From Massilia sp. IC2-278 (lineage in GTDB: Bacteria; Pseudomonadota; Gammaproteobacteria; Burkholderiales; Burkholderiaceae_D), in the NCBI RefSeq assembly GCF_020708045.1, contig NZ_JAJFES010000005.1:214538-278537 (forward strand): DNA of 64,000 bases, read 5' to 3'. The translations under genes and the position numbers were made by a program. Numbering within the stretch: the first letter of the stretch is position 1; each line of letters starts with the position of its first letter. Positions 6,874 to 15,424 of this stretch are shown here, piece after piece. The notes beneath the pieces are model-generated. The model was not told where the DNA came from. It saw only the letters and a program-made list of their open reading frames with translations, and made no database searches.

Positions 6874-9800
6874 ATGTCCACACCCTGGTTCCGTCCCGCA
6901 GCACTGTCCTGCGTGTTCGCCTGGCTCGGCGCCATGAGCGGCAGCGCGGTTGCCCAGCTGCCGCCCATTGGTATTCCAGGCACGCCCGCCTGTCCGCCCA
7001 ACTCCAGCTGCGTCCCCAGCCTTCCGCCCGTATCGCCGCCCGGCACCTGCGGCCCGGGCAACGGCGGCGCAACCTGCGGCGGCGCCGGGCCCGCGGCAAT
7101 GGGCAGCAGCACCGGCGTGAACGTCGGCGCGGGCAACCCGATCAACGTCATCAACGGTAACAAATACCAGCGCGAAGTCGACATGGCGCCGCTGCCCGGC
7201 ACCCTGGGCCTGGAAATCATCCGCCACTACAACAGCTCGCACAGCAAGGCCGGTTCGTCGACCAACCTGGTCGGGCGCGGCTGGAAGCTGTCGTACGAGA
7301 CCGACCTGTACGTATCGGGCCGCACCGTGCAGATCGTGCAGGCCGACGGCAGCCGCATCATCTTCAACCGCGATCCGCGCGACCCCAGCCTGTGCGCCAG
7401 CGCCGATCCGGCCAACGGCACGGTCAGCATCGGCAAGACCGGGCGCGGCGAGGAATACACCTGGCGCTGGGCCGACGGGCGCCAGCTGAACTTCGACAGC
7501 AAGGGCAAGCTGGTGCAGATCCTGGCGCCGAACGGCCAGTTCGTCAGCCTGCAGCACGATGCGCGCGGCCTGCTGGTGAGCGTGACCGACCCGCAGGGAC
7601 GGCGCCTGCAGCTGCAATACCTCGACAAGGCGCAAAGCGCAGCCGGTACCGCCTTCCGCGGCGTGCAAAGCATCGTCAGCCCGGTCGGCACCTTCCGCTA
7701 CCGCTACGGCAGTCCGGCGCCGAAGGGCGCGCAGGTGCCAGCCAACACGCTGCTGGCCAACCTGGTCAAGGTCGAGATGCCGACCGGCGCGCGTTATTAC
7801 CATTACGAGAGCTCCAGCTTCCCGACTTACCTGACCGGCATCAGCGAACTCGCAAGCGATGCACAAGGCAAGGCCGCGTGGCAGCGCGTGTCGACTTACG
7901 GCTACGACGACAACGGCAGGGGCAACCTGAGCGTGAAGGGTTATCCGGCACGCCTGGCGCGGGATGCCGGTGGTAAGGTACTGCAGCCGGCGCGCCTGGT
8001 TGCAGGCACCGGCGTGCAGCAGATCACGCTCGAGCATGGTACGGGCATGACTACGCTGACCAACAGCCTGGGCCAGAAAACCGTCTACCGCCACGCCATC
8101 ATCGCTGGCGAGTACCGCCTGCTGGAAGCACGCGGGGCCGGCTGCGTCACCTGTAGCGACACGAATGTGCGCTATGGCTATGATGCGCAGGGCCGCCTGA
8201 CGACCGTGACCACGCTGGACGTGAACGGCACGCCCCTGGCCGCAAAGGTAACGACGCTCGATTCGCTAGGCCGTGCAGTCCGGGTGGAGAAGATCGGCTA
8301 CCAGCACGGCAAAGCCGGTGCGCGCCAGTTCCAGCTGCGTTTCGAATACCTGGGCAATGCAAGCGAGCCGACGCTGGTGGCTCGCCCGAGCGTCGTGCCG
8401 GGCAAGGAGCTGGTGACGCGTTACCAATACGATCAGCGCGGCCTGCTGTCGGCGGTCTCGGAGCACGGGTTCGCACCGACGACAGACGGGCTGCACGCAG
8501 CGATGCCGATCGAGCGCACCATTTCGTATCGATACAACGCCTATGGCGACCAGACCGAGATCGCCGGCCCGCTTGCCAATGCGACGTCCGAAGACCATCT
8601 CACCCGTATCGAATACGACCCAAAGAGCAAGCTGCCGAAGCGCTTCACCGGGCCCGGCAATATCACGACGGAAGTGGTAGAGCGCGATGCGGCGCTGCGG
8701 CCACGCGTGCTGCGCTGGCAAGACGGGGCCACCGTGCGCACCACCACCATTCGCAACGACTGGCGCGGACAGCCGCTCGAGTTGCAGGTAACGCAGGGTA
8801 CGGTCACGCAGGTAGAACGCTACAGGTATGACCTGAATGGCCATCTGCGCGAGCGGATCCTGTCCGATGGTACCCGCATCACTGCCGCAACTGCGGCTGC
8901 ACCCGCCGAGCCGCAGCTGTCCGGGCTTCCGGCGCAGCGCGACTGGGCTGGCCGACCGGTGGCGTGGTCGGATAGCGCCGGCCAGGCGCTGCAGGCAGAC
9001 TGGGGGGCATCCGGTACGGCAGCACAGGCATCGGTGGTCGCACTCGAAAGCGCCCATCGGAAAGCGCTGCGCGTGATCGACGACTTTGGCCGGGTGACCG
9101 CGATTCGCAACCCCGGGCAAGGCTGGCAGCTCGCGCGCTACGACGCCGCTGGCCGCCTGCTCGAAACCGTCGATCCGCGCGGTGCCCGCCAGGTGGCGCG
9201 CTGGGATGCCGCCGGACGTCTTCTCGAGACGCGCCGCTTTGCACCAGGCGCCACTGCAGCGGAACAGACAGTGCGTTACCGCTACCGCGGCATGCTGCTC
9301 ACCGAGCAGTCGATCGAGGACGCAGACGGCACACGCAAGACACTCAACGACTATGACGAGGGCGGGCGCCTGTTACGCGAAACATTGCGCATCGAAGCTT
9401 CCGGGAAGCTTGCCGCAGCACTGCCGCGCGCACTGGAAATGCACCAAGGCTGGCGCTACGATGGGCATGGGCGGGTGGCCGGGCACACCCTGACCGACGC
9501 CACCGGCGCCACGCACGAATTCGCGCAGCGCTTCGACGCACAGGGCATGCCGGGCGCTATCCACACCGTGGGCATGCTGCCGGCCGCGCTTGGTGGCCAG
9601 CGCAAGATCGTCAGCGCAATCACATGGCAGGTTGTCCAGGGAAGCCCGTTTGCCACCGAAATTGCGCACGCGGACGGCACGGTCGACCGCTACGCCCCGG
9701 CGCTGGAGAGCGGCGCCGGGGCAGGCGTGCAACAGTTGGCCGGAACTGCAGAGCCGGCCGCTGCCGGCGCGCGCAGCGCCGATGCCGCCGCGTTCCTGTC

Positions 9801-12030
9801 CGGGTCGCCGGGGCAACAGGTCGACGATGCCGGACTGCCGGCCGCGTTCGCCAGCCAGCGCCTGCACTGGAATGCCGCGGGCCAGCTGGTGCAAGCCGTG
9901 CGACCCAATGGCAGCAGCCGCTACATCTACGACGCACGCGGCCGGCGCGTGGTCAAGCTGGTCTCCGGGGCGGGCGGGCCGGATCGGGTCACGCTCACCA
10001 TGTACGACGGCACGCGCCTGCTGGCAGAGGCCGATGCCGACGGACGTGCCCAGTTCGCCTACGCCTATCTCGGCTGGCGCCCGCTCGCGCAGATCGATTT
10101 GCGCAAGCGGTCCTGGTGGGCCGGGCTGCGGACCTGGCTGTTCGGAGCGCCGGCACGCGCCTTGCACACCGACCGGGCGGGCAAGGTACGGAGCATGACG
10201 GCGGCAGGACAGACGGTATGGGAAGATGCAGGCCCTGTCTCGCTGCCGCGCGTCCTGCGCACTGCCGCAAGTGCCGCTGCCGGCGTACACCAGCCGCTGC
10301 GTTACATCGGCCAGTACCACGACGAGGAAAGCGGACTGTCCTACCATGGTGCGCGCTTCTTCGACCCGGCCAGCGAGCGTTTCCTCAGTCCCGACCCGGC
10401 CGGCGTGGCCGACGCCGTGGATGACCTTCCGGCACCGATGCTGCTCGACCTGTACGCCTATGCGGGCGGACGTCCCGATGAATTCTTCGATCCCGACGGC
10501 GCGGCGCGCATTCGCTACTTCTTGATTACAACCGGCGCCAACGGTAATGCATTGGGTACGAACAAGGGCTTCGTGAAAGCGCGCTGGGCTTTTATCGTGG
10601 ATAACATCCAGACCGGACTCCCGGCGTCCGCGCTTGGGCAAAAGCAGAATGAATACGCGCAAAACGGTACCAGCCTGCTGGTTGACGCCAAAGGTAATTT
10701 TTTCAGCGGAAGCACGGCTGCGGCGACCTGGACCAACGGCGCATCGCAGGAAGACGCATTCAAACAGCATTATGGGAATAAGCTGATCAGTCTTCCCCAA
10801 TTCACGGTCGAGATGGACGACGCCAAGGCGACACAGCTCATTGCCACCTATATCGCGACTGATCGCCAGGCCCTGTTTCCGACCAACTGCCCGGCGCGGA
10901 TCGGCCTGCTGCCTGACATACCTTTTGCGCCCGAGGAGGTGCCGATCAAGGTCGGCAGTGCGGATTACAAGAATGCGAACGGCAAGGTGCTGGCGCAATC
11001 TCAGCGCATCGTCGAATGCGGTGCGTCGTCGGCGACCAATATTGCTGATCGTCGCTTGCAAAAATATAACTACGCCGCCATGTTGCTCGAGACGTATCCT
11101 CCGCAGATCAACAAGGACTGCTCAGCCGATGGATGTCCAGGGAAAAACCTGGTCGCCACCGTGCTGCCAGACTACATTGCCTCCTATGGCACGACGCAGA
11201 TCATTGGTACGACCATGGTCGAAAACCTGCGGGCAATTAAGAACTCCTCGACAATGACCGATGCCGCCGGACGGCTGGCGCTTCAGCTCGACAACGCTGT
11301 CCTCTGGGAGGCTGTCGAGCGTCAGCAGACGCGTGCAATTTACGCTGCCCAGCAGTTCAGCGCCCATACGGCATCGACCCCAGACTGGGACGCTGCGACC
11401 CAGGCGCAACGCACTGCCTTCATGAACGGCACCGGTCTTGCGGCTGCCGCCGCCAAGCAACTCTGGAACGACATCAATCGTTGGAAACGCAATCCGACCG
11501 CGCGTTTCAACGGAGAAGCACGCGCGGCAATCGCAACCACCGTCCTGCTGTCAGACCCTACGGTGAATACTTACCTGATGGGCATCTACAAGGATTCCCT
11601 GCCAGGTGGACGGCTATCCATCGTGTCGATGGCACTCATGCGCAAGAGCTACAACAGCGTACGTGGCCAAGTGAACGTCACCAATGACTACCCGCCGCTC
11701 GTGAACGGCCAGCCGAATCCGGCCTGGGTCAAACGGCAGCGCGAGATCGAGCTCCAGCTTGCCATGCGCACCGCGCGCGAGCACAACGGCGATGGCGGCA
11801 ATCATGCCAAGAGCGGCAGTTTTGCCGCCATGCTCGAATACGACCGTACCGCCGGCGGAGGACAATACGCCCACCGCTTCGTGAATGCGTTCGAATATCC
11901 GGTCACCCAGCCTGCCGACCCGCGGCGCCAGCAACCCGTGGCCGATTATTTTGCCCTGCGCTGCACCAGCGACTTGCCGGACACGGTTCCGCGTGGCGGC
12001 CTTGACATTACTCCATTGGTCTTACCATAA
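6874..12030 (+). CDS. Sec-exported RHS/YD-repeat protein with unknown C-terminal domain
   Basis: A 1718-residue protein. ATG 6874 gives a Sec signal (cleavage near GSAVA-QL). Next is a Pro/Cys-rich linker with four cysteines (CPPNSSC ... GTC ... ATC) and a DUF6531-like segment around residues 82-190 (NVGAGNP, INGNKY, GRGWKLSYETD). Many YD/RHS repeats fill residues ~200-1140. An RHS core end lies at about 1145-1176 (HDEESGLSYHGARFFDP, RFLSPDP). The final ~510 residues, from about 1210, match nothing I recognise; they include 'NINRWKRNP'-type helical stretches and 'HNGDGGNHAKSGSF'. In RHS proteins the core encloses a toxic C-terminus, so a toxin domain is inferred. A Sec signal is unusual for T6SS-delivered RHS proteins. 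Confidence 0.85.
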   Translation: MSTPWFRPAALSCVFAWLGAMSGSAVAQLPPIGIPGTPACPPNSSCVPSLPPVSPPGTCGPGNGGATCGGAGPAAMGSSTGVNVGAGNPINVINGNKYQREVDMAPLPGTLGLEIIRHYNSSHSKAGSSTNLVGRGWKLSYETDLYVSGRTVQIVQADGSRIIFNRDPRDPSLCASADPANGTVSIGKTGRGEEYTWRWADGRQLNFDSKGKLVQILAPNGQFVSLQHDARGLLVSVTDPQGRRLQLQYLDKAQSAAGTAFRGVQSIVSPVGTFRYRYGSPAPKGAQVPANTLLANLVKVEMPTGARYYHYESSSFPTYLTGISELASDAQGKAAWQRVSTYGYDDNGRGNLSVKGYPARLARDAGGKVLQPARLVAGTGVQQITLEHGTGMTTLTNSLGQKTVYRHAIIAGEYRLLEARGAGCVTCSDTNVRYGYDAQGRLTTVTTLDVNGTPLAAKVTTLDSLGRAVRVEKIGYQHGKAGARQFQLRFEYLGNASEPTLVARPSVVPGKELVTRYQYDQRGLLSAVSEHGFAPTTDGLHAAMPIERTISYRYNAYGDQTEIAGPLANATSEDHLTRIEYDPKSKLPKRFTGPGNITTEVVERDAALRPRVLRWQDGATVRTTTIRNDWRGQPLELQVTQGTVTQVERYRYDLNGHLRERILSDGTRITAATAAAPAEPQLSGLPAQRDWAGRPVAWSDSAGQALQADWGASGTAAQASVVALESAHRKALRVIDDFGRVTAIRNPGQGWQLARYDAAGRLLETVDPRGARQVARWDAAGRLLETRRFAPGATAAEQTVRYRYRGMLLTEQSIEDADGTRKTLNDYDEGGRLLRETLRIEASGKLAAALPRALEMHQGWRYDGHGRVAGHTLTDATGATHEFAQRFDAQGMPGAIHTVGMLPAALGGQRKIVSAITWQVVQGSPFATEIAHADGTVDRYAPALESGAGAGVQQLAGTAEPAAAGARSADAAAFLSGSPGQQVDDAGLPAAFASQRLHWNAAGQLVQAVRPNGSSRYIYDARGRRVVKLVSGAGGPDRVTLTMYDGTRLLAEADADGRAQFAYAYLGWRPLAQIDLRKRSWWAGLRTWLFGAPARALHTDRAGKVRSMTAAGQTVWEDAGPVSLPRVLRTAASAAAGVHQPLRYIGQYHDEESGLSYHGARFFDPASERFLSPDPAGVADAVDDLPAPMLLDLYAYAGGRPDEFFDPDGAARIRYFLITTGANGNALGTNKGFVKARWAFIVDNIQTGLPASALGQKQNEYAQNGTSLLVDAKGNFFSGSTAAATWTNGASQEDAFKQHYGNKLISLPQFTVEMDDAKATQLIATYIATDRQALFPTNCPARIGLLPDIPFAPEEVPIKVGSADYKNANGKVLAQSQRIVECGASSATNIADRRLQKYNYAAMLLETYPPQINKDCSADGCPGKNLVATVLPDYIASYGTTQIIGTTMVENLRAIKNSSTMTDAAGRLALQLDNAVLWEAVERQQTRAIYAAQQFSAHTASTPDWDAATQAQRTAFMNGTGLAAAAAKQLWNDINRWKRNPTARFNGEARAAIATTVLLSDPTVNTYLMGIYKDSLPGGRLSIVSMALMRKSYNSVRGQVNVTNDYPPLVNGQPNPAWVKRQREIELQLAMRTAREHNGDGGNHAKSGSFAAMLEYDRTAGGGQYAHRFVNAFEYPVTQPADPRRQQPVADYFALRCTSDLPDTVPRGGLDITPLVLP

Positions 12031-12034
12031 CAAC

Positions 12035-12709
12035 ATGAAAAAAATGCGTATTCTCGATGTATTGCAAATAGGTCTGGCTGTCTGCTTGGGACTCGTAGCT
12101 GCAGATAACACGCGTGCTGCCTCGGTGGAGGCCGACACGAACCCTTATGTGCTTGTCGACCTGGCGGCATGCAAGAAGCCCCCCCTTGCGCCCCCAGCGC
12201 TGCCGGCAACCAGCTACGAGCAATATGACGCCCGGCGCCGCTTCGTCAACCTGGACGGCAGTGGGCAGTGCGTCCTGCTGGATTTCTGGATCGAGCGTCT
12301 CGGCGGTAGTCCGAGCGCGGGCATGCGTGTGCTCGAGCACCGGTATCTGCGCTTCACTGGCGGCAAGTGGCAGCCATTCGTGGCTGCATTCACGTGGTAT
12401 CCCTACGCGCTCAAGGAGCGCACGACTGGCAAGGTCTATCTCGTCGACGCACCCACCGAAGAAGACCTAGGCGACTTCATGGTGCTGAAAACCGGAGTGC
12501 CGCGTGTTTTCACGACGGCCGGCTGGATCAGCGAAAAGGGTTTCAACGACAGCCTGGCATTGCAAGAGGTAACCGCCGGGCGTGCGGAAATCCTGCTTGC
12601 ACTGGCGCGGCGGCTGGAACCGCATGCAACACCCGCACGCGACCCTCGTGGAGCGGAACGTGCCCGCATTCGCTTGCTCAGGGAAGCGGCAACAGGAAAG
12701 TCGCCATAA
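12035..12709 (+). CDS. Exported LDGxGxC-family protein A1, candidate RHS partner
   Basis: A 224-residue protein starting four bases after the RHS stop (ATG 12035). The Sec signal ends near DNTRA-AS. A cysteine ('DLAACKKPP') precedes the signature 'VNLDGSGQC', followed by 'LLDFWIERL' and 'GMRVLEHRYLRF'. The C-terminus is rich in Arg/Ala helices. It is clearly paralogous to the gene at 21312, which lies downstream of the second RHS gene, so each RHS gene carries a copy. Position, size and export fit an immunity protein or exported accessory factor. That role is inferred; the family is not one I can name. Confidence 0.75.
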   Translation: MKKMRILDVLQIGLAVCLGLVAADNTRAASVEADTNPYVLVDLAACKKPPLAPPALPATSYEQYDARRRFVNLDGSGQCVLLDFWIERLGGSPSAGMRVLEHRYLRFTGGKWQPFVAAFTWYPYALKERTTGKVYLVDAPTEEDLGDFMVLKTGVPRVFTTAGWISEKGFNDSLALQEVTAGRAEILLALARRLEPHATPARDPRGAERARIRLLREAATGKSP

Positions 12710-12750
12710 GGAAGTGGCCGACAGCGATGCATCGATAACCTGGAAAAACA

Positions 12751-13261
12751 AGTCGGCCGCGCTGAACACGACGCCAATCATATGCAATGAAAACCGCCTC
12801 ATTCTGGCGAGCCCCGATACCTGATGAAAAAAATCTGCCTGTTTATGAATGGACTGGTCCTCGCCACCGCTACCGCCACGGCGCAGGGCGCAAGCATGCA
12901 GCTCACGCTCGACATGCCGGATTGCCGCATGCCGCCCGGGAAGCCGCTGCCGGACAAATACCAGGCACTGGCCAGGAAGGAAAAGGAATTCGCCTGGGTA
13001 CGGGACGCAAAGCCCGGCGACCATGCCGTAAGCGGCAATGGCTGGGAAAGGGTCGACGGCGCTTCGAACCATACCTGGTTTGCGTTTTCGAAGATCGACC
13101 TCGACAACGACGGCATGTGCGACTGGTACCTCCACGCGGCTTCTGCCCTGTCGAGCGGAGGCGACCGCGATTCCATCAATACGCTCTATTTCGGCCGCAA
13201 GAACGGCTGGCTGCGCGTTGGCGCCACGGTACCGGCCAACAAGCCGGATGAACTGGGCTTC
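12751..13261 (+). repeat. Segmental duplication, copy 1 (about 510 bp)
   Basis: This stretch, from 'agtcggccgc' through 'gaactgggctt', is near-identical to 14452-14962. It covers about 70 bases of leader plus the first two thirds of the family B gene. Beyond it the two genes still encode homologous but more diverged C-termini, so the sharp change marks recent gene conversion or duplication limited to this block. Confidence 0.75.
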
Positions 13262-13678
13262 GGCAATTCCGATGCGGAACAATCGCGGTATTTGTTTGGG
13301 GAAGACATTTCTGTTATCCATGACGCTGCCACGAGAACCAACTATTTCATTACTGCCTTTTACAGCCGCCATGTCAGCTATTCCTCCCTGCCTGGCTACC
13401 GGATCATGGTGTGGGATGAAAATAAGCGAAGTCTGCTCGTGTTGGACAAATGGGAGCCGCAATCCAGAGCAGCCCAGGTCTATGCTTTCTTCAAAACGCA
13501 TGGCGCGCGCAGACCTGCGTTGAAGACAGAGCAGTCGAGTGACACGCTGGAGCAATTCGATCCCGATACCGAAACATTCGAGATTGCGCAGGCATGCGAA
13601 GTCACGTCCACACCGCGTACGCAAGCTGAGCACGGCAGCCCCCTGTCCCGGCACCTGCTGGCTCGCTGCAAACGCTGA
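12824..13678 (+). CDS. Exported LDGxGxC-family protein B1
   Basis: A 284-residue protein with a Sec signal (MKKICLFMNGLVLATATATAQG). It has 'MPDCRMPPGKPLPDKYQ', then 'KIDLDNDGMCDWYLH', a DxDxDG-like possible calcium loop with an adjacent cysteine. Further on are 'SINTLYFGRKNGWLRVG', 'SVIHD', 'YFITAFYSRHV' and 'ILVWDE'-like strands. The C-terminus ends 'SRHLLARCKR'. A near twin lies at 14526. The function is unknown. Its place between two RHS genes suggests an immunity or accessory protein; no enzyme motif is visible. Confidence 0.75.
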   Translation: MKKICLFMNGLVLATATATAQGASMQLTLDMPDCRMPPGKPLPDKYQALARKEKEFAWVRDAKPGDHAVSGNGWERVDGASNHTWFAFSKIDLDNDGMCDWYLHAASALSSGGDRDSINTLYFGRKNGWLRVGATVPANKPDELGFGNSDAEQSRYLFGEDISVIHDAATRTNYFITAFYSRHVSYSSLPGYRIMVWDENKRSLLVLDKWEPQSRAAQVYAFFKTHGARRPALKTEQSSDTLEQFDPDTETFEIAQACEVTSTPRTQAEHGSPLSRHLLARCKR

Positions 13679-13759
13679 TTGCCGGTGATATCAATTTGGT
13701 ACAGGAGCGGCCAGATCATGTTCGAACACGGGATTCAAGCAGGTAGCGATGCCGGCAAG

Positions 13760-14491
13760 ATGAATGCATCGAGACTGGCATTCGCATGCCTCTTCCTTAC
13801 GTTTCAGCCTGTGCAAGCGGAGTCGCTACCATCTTCGCACCTGAGTGTGCGCCCGCCTGTTCAATGCAAGGGTGCCGGCCGTCCAGCGCCCAGGATCAAG
13901 GAAACGATACGCGCCGAAAGCATCGCTGCGCCGGCAAGCAATATCGATCTGGATGGTGACGGCTGGTGCGACTGGATCATTTCCCTACCCTATCCGACAA
14001 ATACGCAATTACCCGAATACCGGGCAGGGGAAGCCATTTTGTTGGGAACACCGGAAGGTGCCAGATCTTTCGGGAACATGAAGCGCTTGAAAGCGTTCTG
14101 GAAAAGGAAGCTGCCCGTCCCGGAAGGCCTGGTAATGCCGGGTGCTGTAACGGGAATGGCGCCGGTGCTTGTCGCGTATGCAGCCGAAGGCACTGCGCCT
14201 TACTTCGCCGGATTTTCCAGCGCCTACCCCGACTTCTGGGGCAATCCGGGAAGCTATCGAGTTTATAGATGGAATCACGAGTTCGATATGCCTCAGGAAG
14301 TGTCAAAGCACGACTATGCCTTCGTCATGCGTTTCTGGCAGAAAGAATTCTGTCGAGGGCAGTATGCCAACCAGGATTTCCTGCGCCCGGATATAAAAAA
14401 TGAAGAACATCCCCTGGAGATTTTTGTGTGCGCACCCTGGGTGCAAGCGGAAGTCGGCCGCGCCGGACACGACACCAATCATGTGCAATGA
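13760..14491 (+). CDS. Exported LDGxGxC-family protein C
   Basis: A 243-residue protein. ATG 13760 gives the best Sec signal (MNASRLAFACLFLTFQPVQA); an alternative in-frame ATG is at 13718. It has 'PVQCKGAGRPAPR', then 'NIDLDGDGWCDWIISLPY', the same Cys plus DLDGDGxC arrangement as its neighbours. The rest is diverged from proteins A and B ('AILLGTPEGARSFG', 'YFAGFSSAYPDFWG', 'QKEFCRGQY'). The last ~13 codons (from 14452) come from the duplicated block upstream of B2, so the original C-terminus has probably been replaced. Function unknown. Confidence 0.7.
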   Translation: MNASRLAFACLFLTFQPVQAESLPSSHLSVRPPVQCKGAGRPAPRIKETIRAESIAAPASNIDLDGDGWCDWIISLPYPTNTQLPEYRAGEAILLGTPEGARSFGNMKRLKAFWKRKLPVPEGLVMPGAVTGMAPVLVAYAAEGTAPYFAGFSSAYPDFWGNPGSYRVYRWNHEFDMPQEVSKHDYAFVMRFWQKEFCRGQYANQDFLRPDIKNEEHPLEIFVCAPWVQAEVGRAGHDTNHVQ

Positions 14492-14962
14492 AAACCGCCT
14501 CATTCCTGGCGAGCCCCGATACCTGATGAAAAAAATCTGCCTTTTTGCAAATGGACTGATCCTCGCCGCCGCTACCACCACGGCGCAGGGCGCAAGCATG
14601 CAGCTCACGCTCGACATGCCGGATTGCCGCATGCCGCCCGGGAAGCCGCTGCCGGACAAATACCAGGCGCTGGCCAGGAAAGAAAAGGAATTCGCCTGGG
14701 TACGGGACGCAAAGCCCGGCGATCATGCCGTAAGCGGCAATGGCTGGGAAAGAATCGACGGCGCTTCGAACCATACCTGGTTTGCGTTTTCGAAGATCGA
14801 TCTCGACAACGACGGCATGTGCGACTGGTACCTCCACGCGGCTTCTGCCCTGTCGAGCGGAGGCGACCGCGATTCCATCAATACACTTTATTTCGGCCGC
14901 AAGAACGGCTGGCTGCGCGTTGGCGCCACGGTACCGGCCAACAAGCCGGATGAACTGGGCTT
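14452..14962 (+). repeat. Segmental duplication, copy 2 (about 510 bp)
   Basis: Near-identical to 12751-13261. The left boundary falls inside the 3' end of the preceding gene, so the duplication overwrote that gene's last codons. The right boundary falls inside the B2 coding region, just after 'gaactgggctt'. Confidence 0.75.
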
Positions 14963-15380
14963 TGGCAAGACGGACGAACAGCAGGCGCACTATTTGTTCG
15001 GCGAAGAGGTCAGCGTCATCCATGATGCGAAGAACAGGGTGAATTACCTGGTCAGCGCTTTCTACAATCGCCATGTGCGACGCGACAGCCTGCCCGGCTA
15101 CCGCATCCTGGCATGGGATGCCGGCCGGCAGAGCCTGCGCCTCCTGGACAAATGGGAACCCGGATCGAAAGCGGCCGAGGTGTACGCCTTCTTCAAGACG
15201 CACGGCGCCCGCATCCCCTCGGCAAAGGACGCCGTGCCGGAGGATGCGCTGGATCGCTTCGATCACGAGATCGAGGAAGACGAGATCGCGCAGGCCTGCA
15301 ACCCGGACAGCCCGCAGCGCTCATCCCCCGAGCTGTATGGCGCCGTATCGCGCCACCTGCTGGCGCGCTGCAAGCGCTAG
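14526..15380 (+). CDS. Exported LDGxGxC-family protein B2
   Basis: A 284-residue twin of the protein at 12824. Signal, 'MPDCRMPPGKP', 'KIDLDNDGMCDWYLH' and 'SINTLYFGRKNGW' are essentially identical over the first ~150 residues. The C-terminal half is homologous but diverged ('FGKTDEQQAHYLFGEE', 'DEDEIAQACNPD') and again ends 'SRHLLARCKR'. It starts at ATG 14526 within the duplicated leader and lies 44 bases before the second RHS gene. Keeping a conserved N-terminus with a changing C-terminus would suit specificity diversification, which is an inference. Confidence 0.75.
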   Translation: MKKICLFANGLILAAATTTAQGASMQLTLDMPDCRMPPGKPLPDKYQALARKEKEFAWVRDAKPGDHAVSGNGWERIDGASNHTWFAFSKIDLDNDGMCDWYLHAASALSSGGDRDSINTLYFGRKNGWLRVGATVPANKPDELGFGKTDEQQAHYLFGEEVSVIHDAKNRVNYLVSAFYNRHVRRDSLPGYRILAWDAGRQSLRLLDKWEPGSKAAEVYAFFKTHGARIPSAKDAVPEDALDRFDHEIEEDEIAQACNPDSPQRSSPELYGAVSRHLLARCKR

Positions 15381-15424
15381 CGCGATCGCCAGTTTGCACC
15401 GTGCACCGACTGTTCATCCATTCC

